Origin: Cymbomonas tetramitiformis
Lineage: Eukaryota > Chlorophyta > Pyramimonadophyceae > Pyramimonadales > Pyramimonadaceae
Direction: 5' to 3'
Assembly (NCBI GenBank): GCA_001247695.2
Contig: LGRX02033525.1
Location: forward strand, 1 to 64,000
DNA length: 64,000 nt
In this document: positions 23,737 through 35,517 of the stretch, piece after piece
Layout: every line of letters begins with the position of its first letter
How positions within the stretch are numbered: position 1 is the stretch's first letter
The notes under the pieces: generated by a model
Told to the model about the DNA's origin: nothing
What the model saw: the letters and a program-made list of their open reading frames with translations, nothing else
Database searches by the model: none
Position numbers and translations under genes: made by a program

Positions 23737-24324
23737 TATTAGGTTGTATCAGAATTCCCATGCTTTGAATTGAGCCTGACGCCCTGAAAAGTTGATATGT
23801 CAGGGTATGCTGTGGGGCCCAATATGATATACCACTAGACTCCGTTTCTTGGGGAAATGGATATTTAGATGCTATTTTTTTTCAGTGTCAAGCATTCAGT
23901 GGAGGAGCCGATCTTAAGATATAAGGTTTTCAAAGTTTGGTAGGGATCCAAACATAGCCCCACTTAAGCTTGGCACGTCGTATGTCAAAGATGGCTGGCT
24001 ACTCCTTTCTTTTATACAAAAACACTCTCCAATTCATAAACATTTAATTACTCGTTGTCAAGTTGAATGCTATACAATATCGGGCCCCACAGCTTACCGA
24101 TATCTCAACTTTGTACGCTTCGATGTTCAATTTGAATTGTGAGAAAGGTAATTTAAACCCACGCTTGTTGCGACCTGGCAGACTGAAAAAAGACATTCAG
24201 AAAGCGTTTGCTTCGTCAAACAGATGTCAACAAGCGAATCGTAGTTTGTTCGTCATCGGCTATCGCATAGTTTCCCCATAGCAGCCTATTGAAAGGAGCT
24301 CAAGGTCAACACAGGGGCATCCCG
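23737..24324. other. Intergenic, nothing recognised
   Basis: 3' flank of the methyltransferase gene. AT-rich, no exon or repeat noticed. Confidence 0.4.
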
Positions 24325-24420
24325 TGTGGTGCTCTGCTGGAAGGGCTCACAGCGGTGACACTGTCTGTCGCTGTGCTCTGCTGGAAGGGCTCACAGCGTT
24401 GACACTGTCTGTCGCTGTGC
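24325..24420. repeat. Two-unit 44-bp tandem repeat
   Basis: Two near-identical units of GTGCTCTGCTGGAAGGGCTC followed by ACAGCG(G/T)TGACACTGTCTGT. Confidence 0.8.
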
Positions 24421-24468
24421 TCGCTTGGCAGTCTGTGCTGCTGAGACCGAAGCTTCTTCGCGGCTGAA

Positions 24469-24563
24469 GGCCTGTGATCAGACGGTGGTCTGCCTCTGGG
24501 CCTGTGATCAGACGGTGGTCTGCCTCTGGGCCTGTGATCAGACGGTGGTCTACCTCTGGGCCT
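24469..24563. repeat. Three-unit 30-bp tandem repeat
   Basis: Three copies of GCCTGTGATCAGACGGTGG followed by TCTGCCTCTGG. Ten codons per unit, so it stays open in several frames, but it lies just upstream of a likely splice acceptor (24577) and is probably intronic. Confidence 0.8.
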
Positions 24564-24577
24564 GGGGGCTTGCGCAG

Positions 24578-24849
24578 TTACAGATGGCATGGATGGGCGA
24601 CTTGCATCCGGGCAGTGCGCAGGCCGCCTCTTCCAGAAATTGATCCATCAAGACTTCGAGCTGGTGCAGCGGGTGCAGGTGTGTGCAGGCCTCAACCCCG
24701 GGGAGGGCCCAAGCTCAGAGGACTGCGTGCTCTGTCACCGGGGACCTTTCAGGGGGCACAGCCTAGTCTTCTGCCGTGGACTACCCGTACATCTGTTTTG
24801 CGGAGGCCATTGTAAGCGCATCGCTGCGGAAGTGGTGCTGAGGAGGTGA
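24578..24849 (+). CDS. Cysteine-rich exon(s), unrecognised gene
   Basis: A GCGCAG acceptor precedes an open stretch with protein-like composition: RLFQKLIHQDFELVQRVQ, then a Cys-rich segment with CVLC near the middle and VFC and FC-GG-HC toward the end. The spacing could bind zinc, in the manner of degenerate RING or similar fingers. A GT donor may follow CAG at about 24678, in which case the cysteine part belongs to a read-through or a second exon. The region after it is a minisatellite. I cannot name the gene or show how it joins exons further on. Confidence 0.4.
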
Positions 24850-25575
24850 CAGGCTGGCGCTTCTAAGGCTGGGGGCAGCGAGGATCGGGCTGCGGAGGTG
24901 ACAGGCTGGCGCCTCTAAGGCTGGGGGAAGCGCAGGATCGCTGAGGAGGTGACAGGCTGGCGCCTGCCTGGGAGGGCAGCGCAGGATCGTGGTTGAGGAG
25001 GTGACAGGCTGGCTTTCTAAGCCTGGGGGGGCAAGGCGCAGGGATCGTGCTGAGGAGGTGACAGGCTGGCGCTTCTAAGGCTGTGGGGAACGAGATCGTG
25101 CTGCGGAGGTGACAGGCTGCGCTTCTAAGGCTGGGGGCAGCGCAGGATCGTGCTGCGGAGGTGACAGGCTGGCGTCTGGGAGGCAGCGCAGGGGGATCGT
25201 GCGGAGGTGACAGGCTGGCGCTTCTAAGGCTGGGGGCAGCGCAGGGGCTGAGGAGGTGACAGGCTGGCGCTCTAAGCCTGGGAGGGCAGCGCAGGGAATC
25301 GTGGCTGCGGAGGCGACAGGCTGGCGTCAAGGCTGGGGGCAGCGCAGGATCGTGCTGAGGGAGGCGACAGGCTGGCGCTTCTAAGGCTGGGGGCAGCGCA
25401 GGGATCGTGCTGCGGGAGGTGACACAGGCTGGCGCTCTAAGGCTGGGGGCACCGCAGGATCGCAAGGAGGAGGCACAGGCTGGCGCTTCTAAGGCTGGGG
25501 GCAGCGCAGGGATCGTGCTGAGGAGGTGACAGGCTGGCGCTTCTAAGCCGTGGGGGCACCGCAGGGATCGTGGTG
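24850..25575. repeat. Degenerate minisatellite, unit about 55-60 bp
   Basis: About 13 units of GAGGTGACAGGCTGGCGCTTC, then TAAGGCTGGGGGCAGCGCAG, then GATCGTGCT. Units differ mainly by single-base gains and losses in G and C runs. The 322-residue minus frame across it is an artefact of this composition. Confidence 0.85.
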
Positions 25576-25742
25576 AGCTGAGTTGTGTCCGGCACGGCTG
25601 AAGGAAAGGAGATTGGATGCTCGCACTTTTCGCTTGCCTGGGCAGCTGGCTGCGGTCTTCAGCTGACCTGCACACGGGACTGGATGGTGTGTTAGTGGCA
25701 TAGGAGGAGTCACTATATATGGCAATGAGGGGGCGGTGGCAG

Positions 25743-25841
25743 ATTCCCAAGTGGCCCTCAAATAGCGACGACCTCACCATCTGGCGGCGCAAGACAAGCC
25801 TCCTCAAGCCCTCTGCGCGCGCCGCCTCCACTCAGAAGCAG
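25743..25841 (+). CDS. Possible internal exon, 33 codons
   Basis: Bounded by GGCAG acceptor and CAG|GTGGGG donor, phase 0 at both ends, with non-repetitive protein-like sequence (IPKWPSNSDDLTIWRRKTSLL). It lies between two minisatellites on the same strand as the exon-like stretches at 24.6 and 26.5 kb and may belong to the same unknown gene. Confidence 0.35.
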
Positions 25842-25849
25842 GTGGGGGC

Positions 25850-25985
25850 CTGGCCCGGGCTCTGCATATTGTGGAGGAAGGTGGGGATCTTCCGGGCTCT
25901 GCATATTGGGGACGAAGGTGGGCCTGGCCCGGGCTCTGCATATTGGGGAAGAAGGCGGGCCTGGCCCGGGCTCTGCATATTGGGG
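25850..25985. repeat. Short tandem repeat of about 38 bp
   Basis: Four units of GGGCTCTGCATATTGGGGA plus GGTGGGCCTGGCCC. Begins at the donor site of the preceding exon candidate. Confidence 0.8.
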
Positions 25986-26465
25986 ACTTTGCTGGGATGT
26001 TCATCTGCACCTTTGGCGATTGGCTTTGCTGGGATGTTCTGTTGTTTTGGCTCATTCTCGGCCCACTATATATTCAATTTATTCAATTTGAACATTTTCT
26101 ATTAGCTACATTTCCGGACTCAGATTACTGGCTACGGGGCAGATTATTCCAATTCTTCCATTTGCTGGTAAGGGATATTGCATGTAGATCAGGGCTCGCC
26201 CAGAGACCCTTCTTTGCCGTCCCCAGGGTGATTGGCATGTCACATTTGTAGATGGATAGGTGGGGGATAGTCCCCATCGAGGGCGCCTCTATTCCTCCGG
26301 TGTTTTATTCGGCGGCCCTAGCAGCGGCCCTTACGTTGGATCATGTGTCCTGTGCAACGCGTTTTTTGCAGCATTGATATGTTCGGGGCAATGCGAGTGC
26401 AATTGATGCCGGGGAACTGCGCGGGCGCGGCAAGCAGGGCGGTGAGCAGACACCAGTCGTTGCAG

Positions 26466-26667
26466 GCGTGGTAGGCCGGATCCTGTACCGTCCGCCAGGA
26501 GATTCAGAGCAGGACCTCAGCTCTTCGTTGGGGGGAACGGAGGCGGGGGCGCTGCGGCGGCTCATCATGGCGGTGTGCCGGCGGAAGTGGGAAGACGTGT
26601 GGGGGAATGCCTTGGTCAAGAATGTGGGGTTCGAATCCGCCAAGCGAGCGCATGCACACCGCAGAAG
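26466..26667 (+). CDS. Possible internal exon, unrecognised gene
   Basis: Bounded by GTTGCAG acceptor and CAGAAG|GTAGAG donor. It encodes about 67 residues with normal protein composition, including ILYRPPGDSEQDLSSSLGG and a basic stretch KRAHAHRR. No domain recognised. Same strand as the other exon-like pieces at 24.6 and 25.7 kb. Confidence 0.45.
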
Positions 26668-26922
26668 GTAGAGAGCCACCTCACGTGTAGAGAGCCACCT
26701 CAATGGCGGATTATCACTGTGGCATTGCTCACTGCCCCTCTGCCAATCCTCGCTTGGTCAAGCCTCGCGCGCCATGCACCAAAAGCTGCGCCGCGCACTT
26801 GCTGCCATTGCTCTGTTTGAATTTCTATACGAGAAATTCAAGATTCAAATTGAGCAGTTAGTGCGCAGAGCTTAATGTTATGCCGGCGTCTTAGCGGCTG
26901 CGACGTCTCCCAAATCGGGCGC

Positions 26923-27669
26923 TTCTGTGTGCCCACGTGTCACCTGCCGCCCGCCGGAGGCAGTCGGTGCGGTGCTTCTGTGTGCCCACGTGTCACCTGC
27001 CGCCCGCAGGAGGCAGTCGGTGCGGCGCTTCTGTGTGCCCACGTGTCACCTGCCGCCCGCAGGAGGCAGTCGGTGCGGCGCTTCTGTGTGCCCACGTGTC
27101 ACCTGCCGCCCGCAGGAGGCAGTCGGTGCGGCGCTTCTGTGTGCCCACGTGTCACCTGCCGCCCGCAGGAGGCAGTCGATGCGGTGCTTCTGTGTGCCCA
27201 CGTGTCACCTGCCGCCCGCAGGAGGCAGTCGGTGCGGCGCTTCTGTGTGCCCACGTGTCACCTGCCGCCCGCAGGAGGCAGTCGGTGCGGCGCTTCTGTG
27301 TGCCCACGTGTCACCTGCCGCCCGCAGGAGGCAGTCGGTGCGGCACTTCTGTGTGCCCACGTGTCACCTGCCGCCCGCAGGAGGCAGTCGATGCGGTGCT
27401 TCTGTGTGCCCACGTGTCACCTGCCGCCCGCAGGAGGCAGTCGGTGCCGCGCTTCTGTGTGCCCACGTGTCACCTGCCGCCCGCAGGAGGCAGTCGGTGC
27501 GGCGCTTCTGTGTGCCCACGTGTCACCTGCCGCCCGCAGGAGGCAGTCGGTGCGGCGCTTCTGTGTGCCCACGTGTCACCTGCCGCCCGCAAGAGGCAGT
27601 CGGTGCGGCGCTTCTGTGTGCCTGCGTGTCACCTGCCGCCCGCAGGAGGCAGTCGGTGCGGTGCTTCGG
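26923..27669. repeat. 53-bp minisatellite, about 14 units
   Basis: Very homogeneous units of CTTCTGTGTGCCCACGTGTC, ACCTGCCGCCCGCAGGAGGC, AGTCGGTGCGGCG. Because 53 is not a multiple of three and the unit has no stop, all three plus frames stay open for about 250 codons. Those frames should not be read as genes. The unit contains the palindrome CACGTG. Confidence 0.95.
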
Positions 27670-28470
27670 AGGCATCAACAGGTGAAATCCCCTCCATATG
27701 TCAGCCATGACCATCAGGCTGGACATTCGAGGGGATACCTCCGCCATGAACATGGGGGCAGGCAACTTTGCTAGCTGTAAGGGGTTGTAGTGTGTGTGGA
27801 GGGGCGATGTCTCTGGGAATGCGCAGAGTGGCAGCTGCAAGACGCCGCGTCGGGCACATGTTGTGCCATCGCCGCCACGGCCCTCAATACCGGTGAGGAT
27901 ATCTGCCACGTGGGCCCTCACTGCTGCTTAGCACATGGCACTTCCTGTGACACATGCCTTGGCGGTAAAACCGCTCCCATATTTGCAATGAGCTGGAACT
28001 CAGCTGTGGAGCTGGACACCCAAGTGAGACGTGTGATGAGTTGAAGGGTGGGGATCCGTTACCTTGCGGGCTGTACTTGCACCGGGGTGTTAGGTGGAGC
28101 GCAAAGGAGGAGGGGGGCGGGGTCGGCGCCTTGCAGGCACTGGTTGCGCCAACTACTCAGCAAGGGGGGTGAATTTGAAGACTTCTCAAGTATGTGGCAA
28201 GGGCACCCATTCACTGCGTCGGAGGTGTGGCCCACACCGCTTGTCCAGCAACTGGAGTGCAAAAGCACAAGGCATAGTGGATATAAGGCTGCTTCGAGGG
28301 AAGCCATACACGACGTTCAAGCCCAGTGTATAGCGTGCAGGTCACGGTGTAGGGCCGACCTTGGTCAGCAGAACAAAGCCAAGAGCGGTACGTTTTGTGA
28401 CACCACGTCGGGGAGTTATACGTGTTACATCATTTTTGATATGTCAGCATGACGAGACTAGCGAGTGCTG
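27670..28470. other. Unassigned region after the 53-bp array
   Basis: Several open frames but no clear exon set. At 28196-28272 a plus frame resembles parts of ribosomal protein eL37 (see next entry). Confidence 0.35.
28196..28272 (+). pseudogene. Possible relic of ribosomal protein eL37
   Basis: The frame reads GKGTHSLRRRCG and, seven residues later, NWSAKAQ. From memory eL37 has THTLCRRCG and, about 28 residues further, YNWSAKA. The order fits but the middle, including the zinc ligands, is absent, and no flanking exon completes it. It could be a deleted copy or a chance match. Confidence 0.25.
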
Positions 28471-31290
28471 AATATGTGACCTCATTTGGTTTGGCGCATG
28501 TATGTTCAACCATTGCCAGCCTTCCTTGCATGCCCTCAGCGATTATTATCTCTTGGAAAGGAGGAATGCTGAGGTGGTTTGCTTGATTGTTTATCTTGGA
28601 ATAACAGTTATCCCTACTCAAGCGATGGTCAAAATGGAACCCAAGCGTGCGGCAGCAGGGTTTATTGCCTAATTAGCGAACCCTAATTAGCAACACATGC
28701 ACTTGAATGGTTTGGGCAAGACGATTTGTTAGTGACGGTATGCCTTGTCTCGCATATCTACGCACATTGATAAATTCGAAATATTTCTGTGTGATAATAA
28801 TCGCCAAATGCCTTGTTCGGGAATAAAAATGAGAGAATAGGGAATAAGTTGCACTCTTACCCATTTTGAGGAAATATTTCTTCAAATGGCTCGAGTGCGG
28901 CGACTCCTCCGTCTCGAGAACATGCCATATCGATGTTCTGAAGCGCCCGCGACCGTTCCTAGCAAGTGTCACACTTTAACTTTTATTTTAGTCTTTGAAC
29001 AGAGCATACTCTTCATGCTACTCCGCAGACTATTGAATTGACTGAAGCTGTTCATTAAAATTTGGCAGACACGATATTAGCTTTTAGAAGCGCGCCATCT
29101 TAAGTACGACATGAAAAACACCTGATGCTCAACTGCACACATACTTCTTGCGATTAATTGAAATTATAGCATCGTTTGGGCTGCTGGTGTAGCTCTCCCA
29201 TCCAGTGGTCCGGCAGGAGAAACGTGTACGGTATCCCATGCGTTTGTGCAGGGGTTTTTTTGTATGGGCTCTTGGCGCGGGCTGGGTATATCGGAAGATG
29301 CCGATATAGAGAAAAGGGTGCGACATCGGATTATGTTAGGTAATGTCGCGTCATATCGTTGTTTTGAGTTGGGCATCAAGAAGAGAGAAACTGTCGAGAT
29401 TAACCTCTTAGCCGGTAACGCTTTTCCCGGCCAAAAATGCATGTTTTGCGTGGGAAGCGCGGGTGTGTTGCTCACATACATAAGCATGCCACGGTGATTA
29501 TACATGTGTTCGACACCTATCGCAACTACAAATTGAGCTATTGTATGAACATATATGGCATATATATCGTGAGATATACCGATTATACCAGCAAAATTTC
29601 TTTAAATTTTAGCAATCGATTTACGCGAAGGCGATTCTTGGTCGCCTAAGGTCTCTTAAGTGGTCGCCGTTAGTACGATGCTATCGGCCTCGGTCTTGTT
29701 CAAACTTTTGCCAGTCATATGTTGAGTTATATAAATGTGCCTACATCTCGATATACGTGGCCCTTTTACTAAAAAAAAACATCAAAAATGCAATTCTTCA
29801 ATATTTTCTCATACTTAAGCAATGTTTTCCATACTTGAGCAATTATTCTACGTGCATTTCACATATAAGCGAGGATGTATAGCCCTTAGCACCCATATAT
29901 CGATATGTGATGGTTGAATTTGGTATACCCTGAACATATATGGTCATGCACATTCGTGTCAATGTCAAAGTTGTCTAAATCGTGCAGATTTGAGCCAATT
30001 TCCGTTTCAAAATTGCCTTTAAAAAGTATTATTGTCGGTTCAAATTGTTATGGATATGATAAGAGTGTATGTTTATCCCATCAAATCTGCCATGGAGTGA
30101 TGCATGCGTGCTCACTATGCACACATACCCTAGGTTGTATCAGGTCTAGAGTTCGTCTAACCCTTTTTGGTGAGCACACGTGCATGCGAAATTAAAAGGA
30201 CCGCGTGTGGTTTGTTACGATATCGTAACGGCTACCGGCTAAGAGGTTAAGAGAAATCGACCGCCTGCTATCGGGGTATCTCGGGTCATTTTCCATTGAT
30301 TTAGACAATAGTTGCGTTCAGTATCCGTGTTGATCATCACGGTGCACCCTCGCGCCCACCTCCGTCACCGCGGACGATACGTTGACCACGAAGAATATTT
30401 GGCATGTGCGTGGGATCCTTCTTCACCACTAAACCGCACGACCTGGATGGCACCACGCGTATGAAATGTAATGTCCCCAGACAATGAGATTCGAATTGAC
30501 GGCAATGTAACGCATTTGGAGTCCTTGGCGAGGGGGCACGGCGAGGCGCTTCGAACTTGAGATGACGGCACGCGACGGAGGGTGTTGGTTTTAGGCGCAT
30601 TTTAATATACCAAGGTTGAAAAAAAAACCTGAAAGTCATCGAAGGAATATATCAGAGCCCTGCGCCGGCGTCACACGTGTCACGCGTCATGCCGTGTCAT
30701 ATGTCACTCGACACGTCGACAGCATAATAGCACTCACATCAAGGGGCGTAACATGTAATAGCGGAGCTCTAGAATTTATTCCGCTCAGATTTGGCCGTAT
30801 AGGTCGTATAGATTAAGTCATGTAAACAGCGGTTTAAAGCATACGGGAGCCTAATAAAACTCACCCCCTGTACACTAACAGTTCAACGAGTAGACGTCAG
30901 GTTGGTTTACCAGAATATTCATACGGACTGTGATATATAGAGAGGCAAAGTCACTGTTCGCACTCGTTTTGAGAGAATAAGACGAAACAAGTGAGTCGGT
31001 GTGGGATCATCGGGCTGTGGCTGTGTCACCGAATGCCCCCCCCCCGCCTCCGCTATTACATGTTACGCCGCCCCTTGCCCACATAACGATAGCTGCTGCA
31101 CTTGACGAGACGTCGCATCGTCGTGCGGTGGACTGCATCCAACAGCGGAACTGTTTCACATATCTGTAACCAAGTTATTCCCCTTGTCGGTAACAACCGA
31201 ACCGAAACACTTCTTGATGGCAGATTAAGAGCAACAGCTGAGTTGTTATCCAGTCCGAGGTCTCAGAGTTATTCCAGTCTCGGAGACGTT
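28471..31290. other. Long intergenic stretch, nothing recognised
   Basis: Mostly AT-rich unique sequence. A GC-richer minus frame pair at 30337-30639 looks weakly protein-like, but no motif is known to me. No tRNA, rRNA or repeat array noticed. Confidence 0.4.
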
Positions 31291-31791
31291 GGTACGGTGC
31301 CGGCGAGGAGGTTTGGAGGCGTTTCGCGACGGCTTTCGTGAGGCGATGGAAGCGCTGCAGCTTCATGCGCACGTGGTCAATCTGGGGTGGCGAGATCTCA
31401 AGCTGGTGGCTGAGGGCGATGACCACACCAGCGCAACGGACCTGAAGCAAGCGCTGGTGTTCTCGGGTTATCCAGACGGGTGCAACATGGAGGTCCTGTT
31501 GGGTGCCGAGCCCAAGACTTGATGGAGGAGGACGAGTTGCGCAAATTTCTGCATGCAGTCACCGGGTTCCACCATATTCCAGCCGGAGGGCTTATGAACC
31601 CCAATGAGCAGGTTGCCTCTCGAACCACGATCGAAGTTTGTTACCATCCGACATCCTTGATGATCAGATTTCATGTGTGTTTCTTCCGTTTGGATTTCCC
31701 GTGTTACAACGGCCTTAGTGTTGGTGAGTTGCACACCAAGGCGACCGAGGCTGTGATTAACTCGATTGGTACGGACTTCCCCATTGTCTGA
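31291..31791 (+). pseudogene. HECT-type ubiquitin ligase domain fragment, frameshifted
   Basis: The first frame (31291 to about 31500) reads EAFRDGFREAMEALQL and later DLKQALVFSGY, like the HECT consensus FR.GF...L and DL....Y.GY. After a one-base frame change near 31500 the second frame gives LRKFLHAVTGFHHIPAGGL and FHVCFFRLDFPCY, like the HECT C-lobe FVTGS...P.GGF and HTCFN.L.LP.Y. It ends normally at 31791. The Cys in FHVCF is in the position of the catalytic thioester cysteine. HECT enzymes pass ubiquitin from E2 to substrate. The N-lobe upstream is not visible, so this is a truncated, broken copy or the tail of a gene with unseen exons. Confidence 0.55.
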
Positions 31792-32945
31792 TTGTGGATC
31801 TCATCAAGCTGTTGGTTCTACAATACGAGATAACGATGGCAAATGCACCTGATATAACCTGATATCCGAGTGCGCACGTCATGCCAAATTGCATTAAGGC
31901 AATATGTCTTCACAACCAGGAGAGCGAGAAACGAATATGCTGATCTCGCGAATGCAAGTATAAGTAATAGAAAAATGAATGGCACGTGCCGCAAATATCA
32001 TAGGCACCTGGTGGACGTTATTGCTTTCCGGCATGCGAACCAGGGCTATTTCTTGCTCGACATAAATTATGGATCCACAGAGGAGTGCTTGATGTACCGA
32101 CCGTATGCGATAGCCAACTTGGCTTACCATAACCCGCGTTAGACATCGTTTAAGCAACTGTGGTGAGGTTTATTGCTAACAAATGCATCTCTAAGCTACT
32201 TGGGATGGGTCATACACTTGCAATATTATCATGCGTCATCAGAGTGCGCTATATCGGCGCTGACACGCGAACTAGCTAGCTTACATATTTTCAAAAGAAG
32301 CATGTTTGGTCACACTTCCGGGCGATTTTTCGCCCAGTTTCGGGCGGTGCTCAGGTGTCAATCGGCGGAAGTTATGATAATGAGGTTTTTTTAATATGAC
32401 TAAATAGCATTTGGAGAGTAGATAATGACACGTTATTCCAAAATTTGAAAGTTTAGGGTATAGCCCTAATTTCGGGGTTTCCAGGCGATTTGTCACCGAG
32501 ATTCGGGTGGTGCTCAAGTGCCATTTGTTGAAAGTGGTGATAATGACGATATTTTCAGCTTGGATACGTCAAAGTCATTCCAATCAAACTGAGTCTGAAG
32601 AAACTTTTGTTCATATCTTACATACACCCCGAAAATTGGAGGCTTTAATGCTAAAAGCGGTGGCACCCACCTTAAATCTAGGGGGTGTAGGTCTGCACGA
32701 GACTGTAACTGTGTGCGTAGCACAAAAATTCAACAAAAACCGACAAAAGGCAAGAAGGATGCTACCAGATAAGAAGTTGGTGCTATGAAAACATACAGTC
32801 TTTATTTGAACAGGCAAAGCACCCAGGGTTAAGGGTTTGCTTGCGGGCGCGGTATTATTCATTGTAAATGCCGGTACGATGGCAGTGCAGGTGCGAGCTC
32901 TCAGTTCGTTTGCTGGCTGGCTTATCAAGCACAACTACCTATTTG
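31792..32945. other. Unassigned, between HECT fragment and coiled-coil ORF
   Basis: Two short related stretches (about 32310-32400 and 32470-32560) share CGGGCGATTTTTCG/CAGGCGATTTGTC, then a TTCGGG(C/T)GGTGCTCA core and a downstream GATAATGA: a diverged direct repeat of about 165 bp spacing. No gene recognised. Confidence 0.4.
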
Positions 32946-35284
32946 CTAACGGACATGCATGTACAGGTCAAACGTTTGCACAATCACCTTGGCGCGCAGA
33001 ACTTGCTCAGACACTTCCAGGTGCTGGGCGAGCTCCTTGTACCCGTTGTACTGTGCGATCGCCGACCGTTTCTTGTCCGGGTCCTCGCACTTCAAGTCTG
33101 TCCAGAGGCTTTCTCCTATCTTCTCAGCGTCAGCTTTCGCCGCCGGGGTGAGGTCGAACTGACCTGGCCACTGCGGACCTGCTCGTGGTGGAGAAGCGAA
33201 CATCGTCGGTCGTGATGGAGGAGAGGCTCCCGGGACTTTGGAGCCCGTTGGCGTCATTAAAGCAGGTGACCCTCCTCCTGCGCCGAGCGCTGGCGCTCCC
33301 TTCGTGTTCTCCTCCTGCAACACCTTCTGCCCTGACCAGAAAGAACTCAATGTTGTCTGGTGCTGCTCGGCACGAGTCTCCTCCCGTTGTTTCGCCTCGG
33401 CCATTTGCATCTGCAGGGCTTCAGCGTGCCTCGACGTATCTAAGAAGCTCCACTGCCTTACGGTTTTGGTCTCGCTCGGCAGACAGGGCCGAAGCCAGCT
33501 GTTTTTCCCCGCGCAGACGTTCATCCTCCACCTTCTTCTGCATCTCTTCTCGAAGGCTCGCCAGCGTCTCATCCGCCTTCTTCTTCTCGGCCTCCACTGC
33601 TTCCTTGGCCTTCTTCAGGTCATTAAGGTCCCGCTCGCTTTCTTCACGTTTCCGCTTGTCACCGACGCTCTGATCAGGAACAAACTTCTGATAACCGACA
33701 ATCGCCCCGGTGTTCGCCACTTCCCCGGAAAGACTCGCCGTGAGATATGGAAGCCCATTCAGGTCGGCGGTTATCGTGGTTACCAGCTTGTCTACAGGAG
33801 CTTTGCCTGCTGGCAGTGCAATCCTGGTAATACCCTCCACCTCCCGGAACTTGTCAATACCAAATACTACTGCCTCGTTAACAGTAGCCAATACTTCGCA
33901 ATCGTGTCGGGGATGCATGATAAGCATGGCGTCCGCGTAAGGACAGTCCTTTGGCATCTGGTACAACATGGTCTTCACCGTCGAAACGAACGCCAACTCG
34001 GGTTGCTGCCTTTTGTTCTTCGCCTTGAAGGACAGAAGAAACCCCCATCGTTGCGGCGTCTCGTTTTCGCTTTCGCGGTCCCAGGTCGAAGGGTCGGTGG
34101 CGTCCGTGGAGGCTGCAGAACCTTTAATTGAGCGCTTCTTCCATCTCCCGGGTATGTCCGTCGTTAAAACCAAATGGCTCGCTGATTTCACAGCCACTGT
34201 TCTGCAACATCGGGGCCAGGTCAGCGTAGGTGTATGGCGACTCCAACGTCCAATTGTTAGTTACCTGCACGGGCTGGCCAGACACCGCACGCCTCGTCTC
34301 TTGTTCTTTGCTGCCAATGGGGTTGTCTTGAAGTATCATTTGTCCCAGCGCTACGAGATCCCACCCTTGATCGGTCTTCTCCTCCAACCCAGTTAACAGG
34401 ATGCCCGGGAGGTCCACGTTTTCTGGTACCTCATTCAACAACGTAGGACCACTGTCTTCGTCAGAGGACACCGCCGTCTCCGGCTCCAAGGCTTCAGACG
34501 CTGTCTTAGCCAGATCCGAGATGTCAGAGGGTGCAAGGCTGTCGCGACGCTTGGTTCCCATTTCAGCGACTGTTCGGGGATCACCAACGCCTGTAGTTTT
34601 GCTTGCATGTGCGCTGCCCTGTCCGTTGTCACTGCCGTCCAGCAGAAGCTCGTACTTCTTCTGCGGCAGCTTTATCCGATAAAGGCGCCTACCGTGCGGC
34701 TCCCATTCATGCCCTGGTGCTGATTGGATAAATGTTGGTTCAGCTGGTGTTTCTGGTTTCCCCGAGAGATACGGTGACCATTCGTGCACTTTGTCGATCT
34801 CCTCGTTCGTCATGAGCGCTACTTGTCTGAAGGCGGACCCGGCAGGCAACTGTTGGCCCATATATACAGCAAACTTCTCGTCCGCGTAAGTCATTTCGTC
34901 GAAATAACTGTCAAGTTCCTGCCGTTCAGACTCATTCAACTTTCGACTGTGGGCACCCTGAAGCAGGCACAACATCCGCTGACCCAGATTGAAAGCCTCG
35001 CGACCTTCAGGCTGCACGATGAAGTATGTGTCGTGTTCCACATCTAAAGCAGACTCCACAAGATGCTTCTCTGATTTTGTACGATCTAAATATCGAACCA
35101 TAAGCTCGTTCTTCCCGTCTTTTATTTGTGTGCGAGAAACAACACACAAAACATAGTCCGGCTTGTCCATAACCTCCTCGGCGAGATTGAAAGCAACCAG
35201 TTCCCCACAGTCCGTATCGTTCCCCCGAAGTGAGCGAGGTTTCTCTTCATCATTTGGTGCTTTCAGAATGTTGCAGAGGTGCAT
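32946..35284 (-). pseudogene. Long unrecognised coding region with coiled coil, two frameshifts
   Basis: Three overlapping minus frames (35284-34124, 34197-33421, 33572-32946) read as one protein of about 770 residues broken by a frame change near 34140-34190 and another near 33425. The start is the ATG at 35284. The N-terminal part (about 390 residues) is globular and acidic with no motif I know. The middle has TPQRWGFLLSFKAK and GLPYLTASLSGEV. From about 33690 to 33360 it is a highly charged Lys/Glu/Ala coiled coil. The C-terminal segment (QPGQFDLTPAAKAD-like to the stop) is globular. No introns are evident, unlike the cellular genes here, which points to a mobile or recently acquired gene. 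Function unknown. Confidence 0.6.
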
Positions 35285-35517
35285 AAGCGGGCCGGGATTG
35301 AATCAGGCGGCGGGCCGTAGACGAACGGTGAACGTCTCAAAATTTTACGTGAAATTTTCGATTTTCATGATATTCCCATACTTAAAATTCGAAAAATTCG
35401 CCCGCGGCGGGCAATTTTCGAGACAGGCCGGGCTGGCCGAGACCGGGCCTGAAAGATTTGCAACTGCGGGCCGCAAAAACTTTTGGAAGATATATGCTCT
35501 GCCCGCCGAATAATCGT

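Noticed and set aside
24863..25831. 322-codon minus frame rich in Ser, Pro, Ala
   Set aside because: It is the shadow of the GC-rich minisatellite, and unit-length changes shift the peptide repeatedly.
26875..27774. Three overlapping plus frames of 250-300 codons rich in Cys, Pro and Arg
   Set aside because: They are the three translations of a 53-bp tandem unit without stops. The period is not a multiple of three, so each frame cycles through the same peptides.
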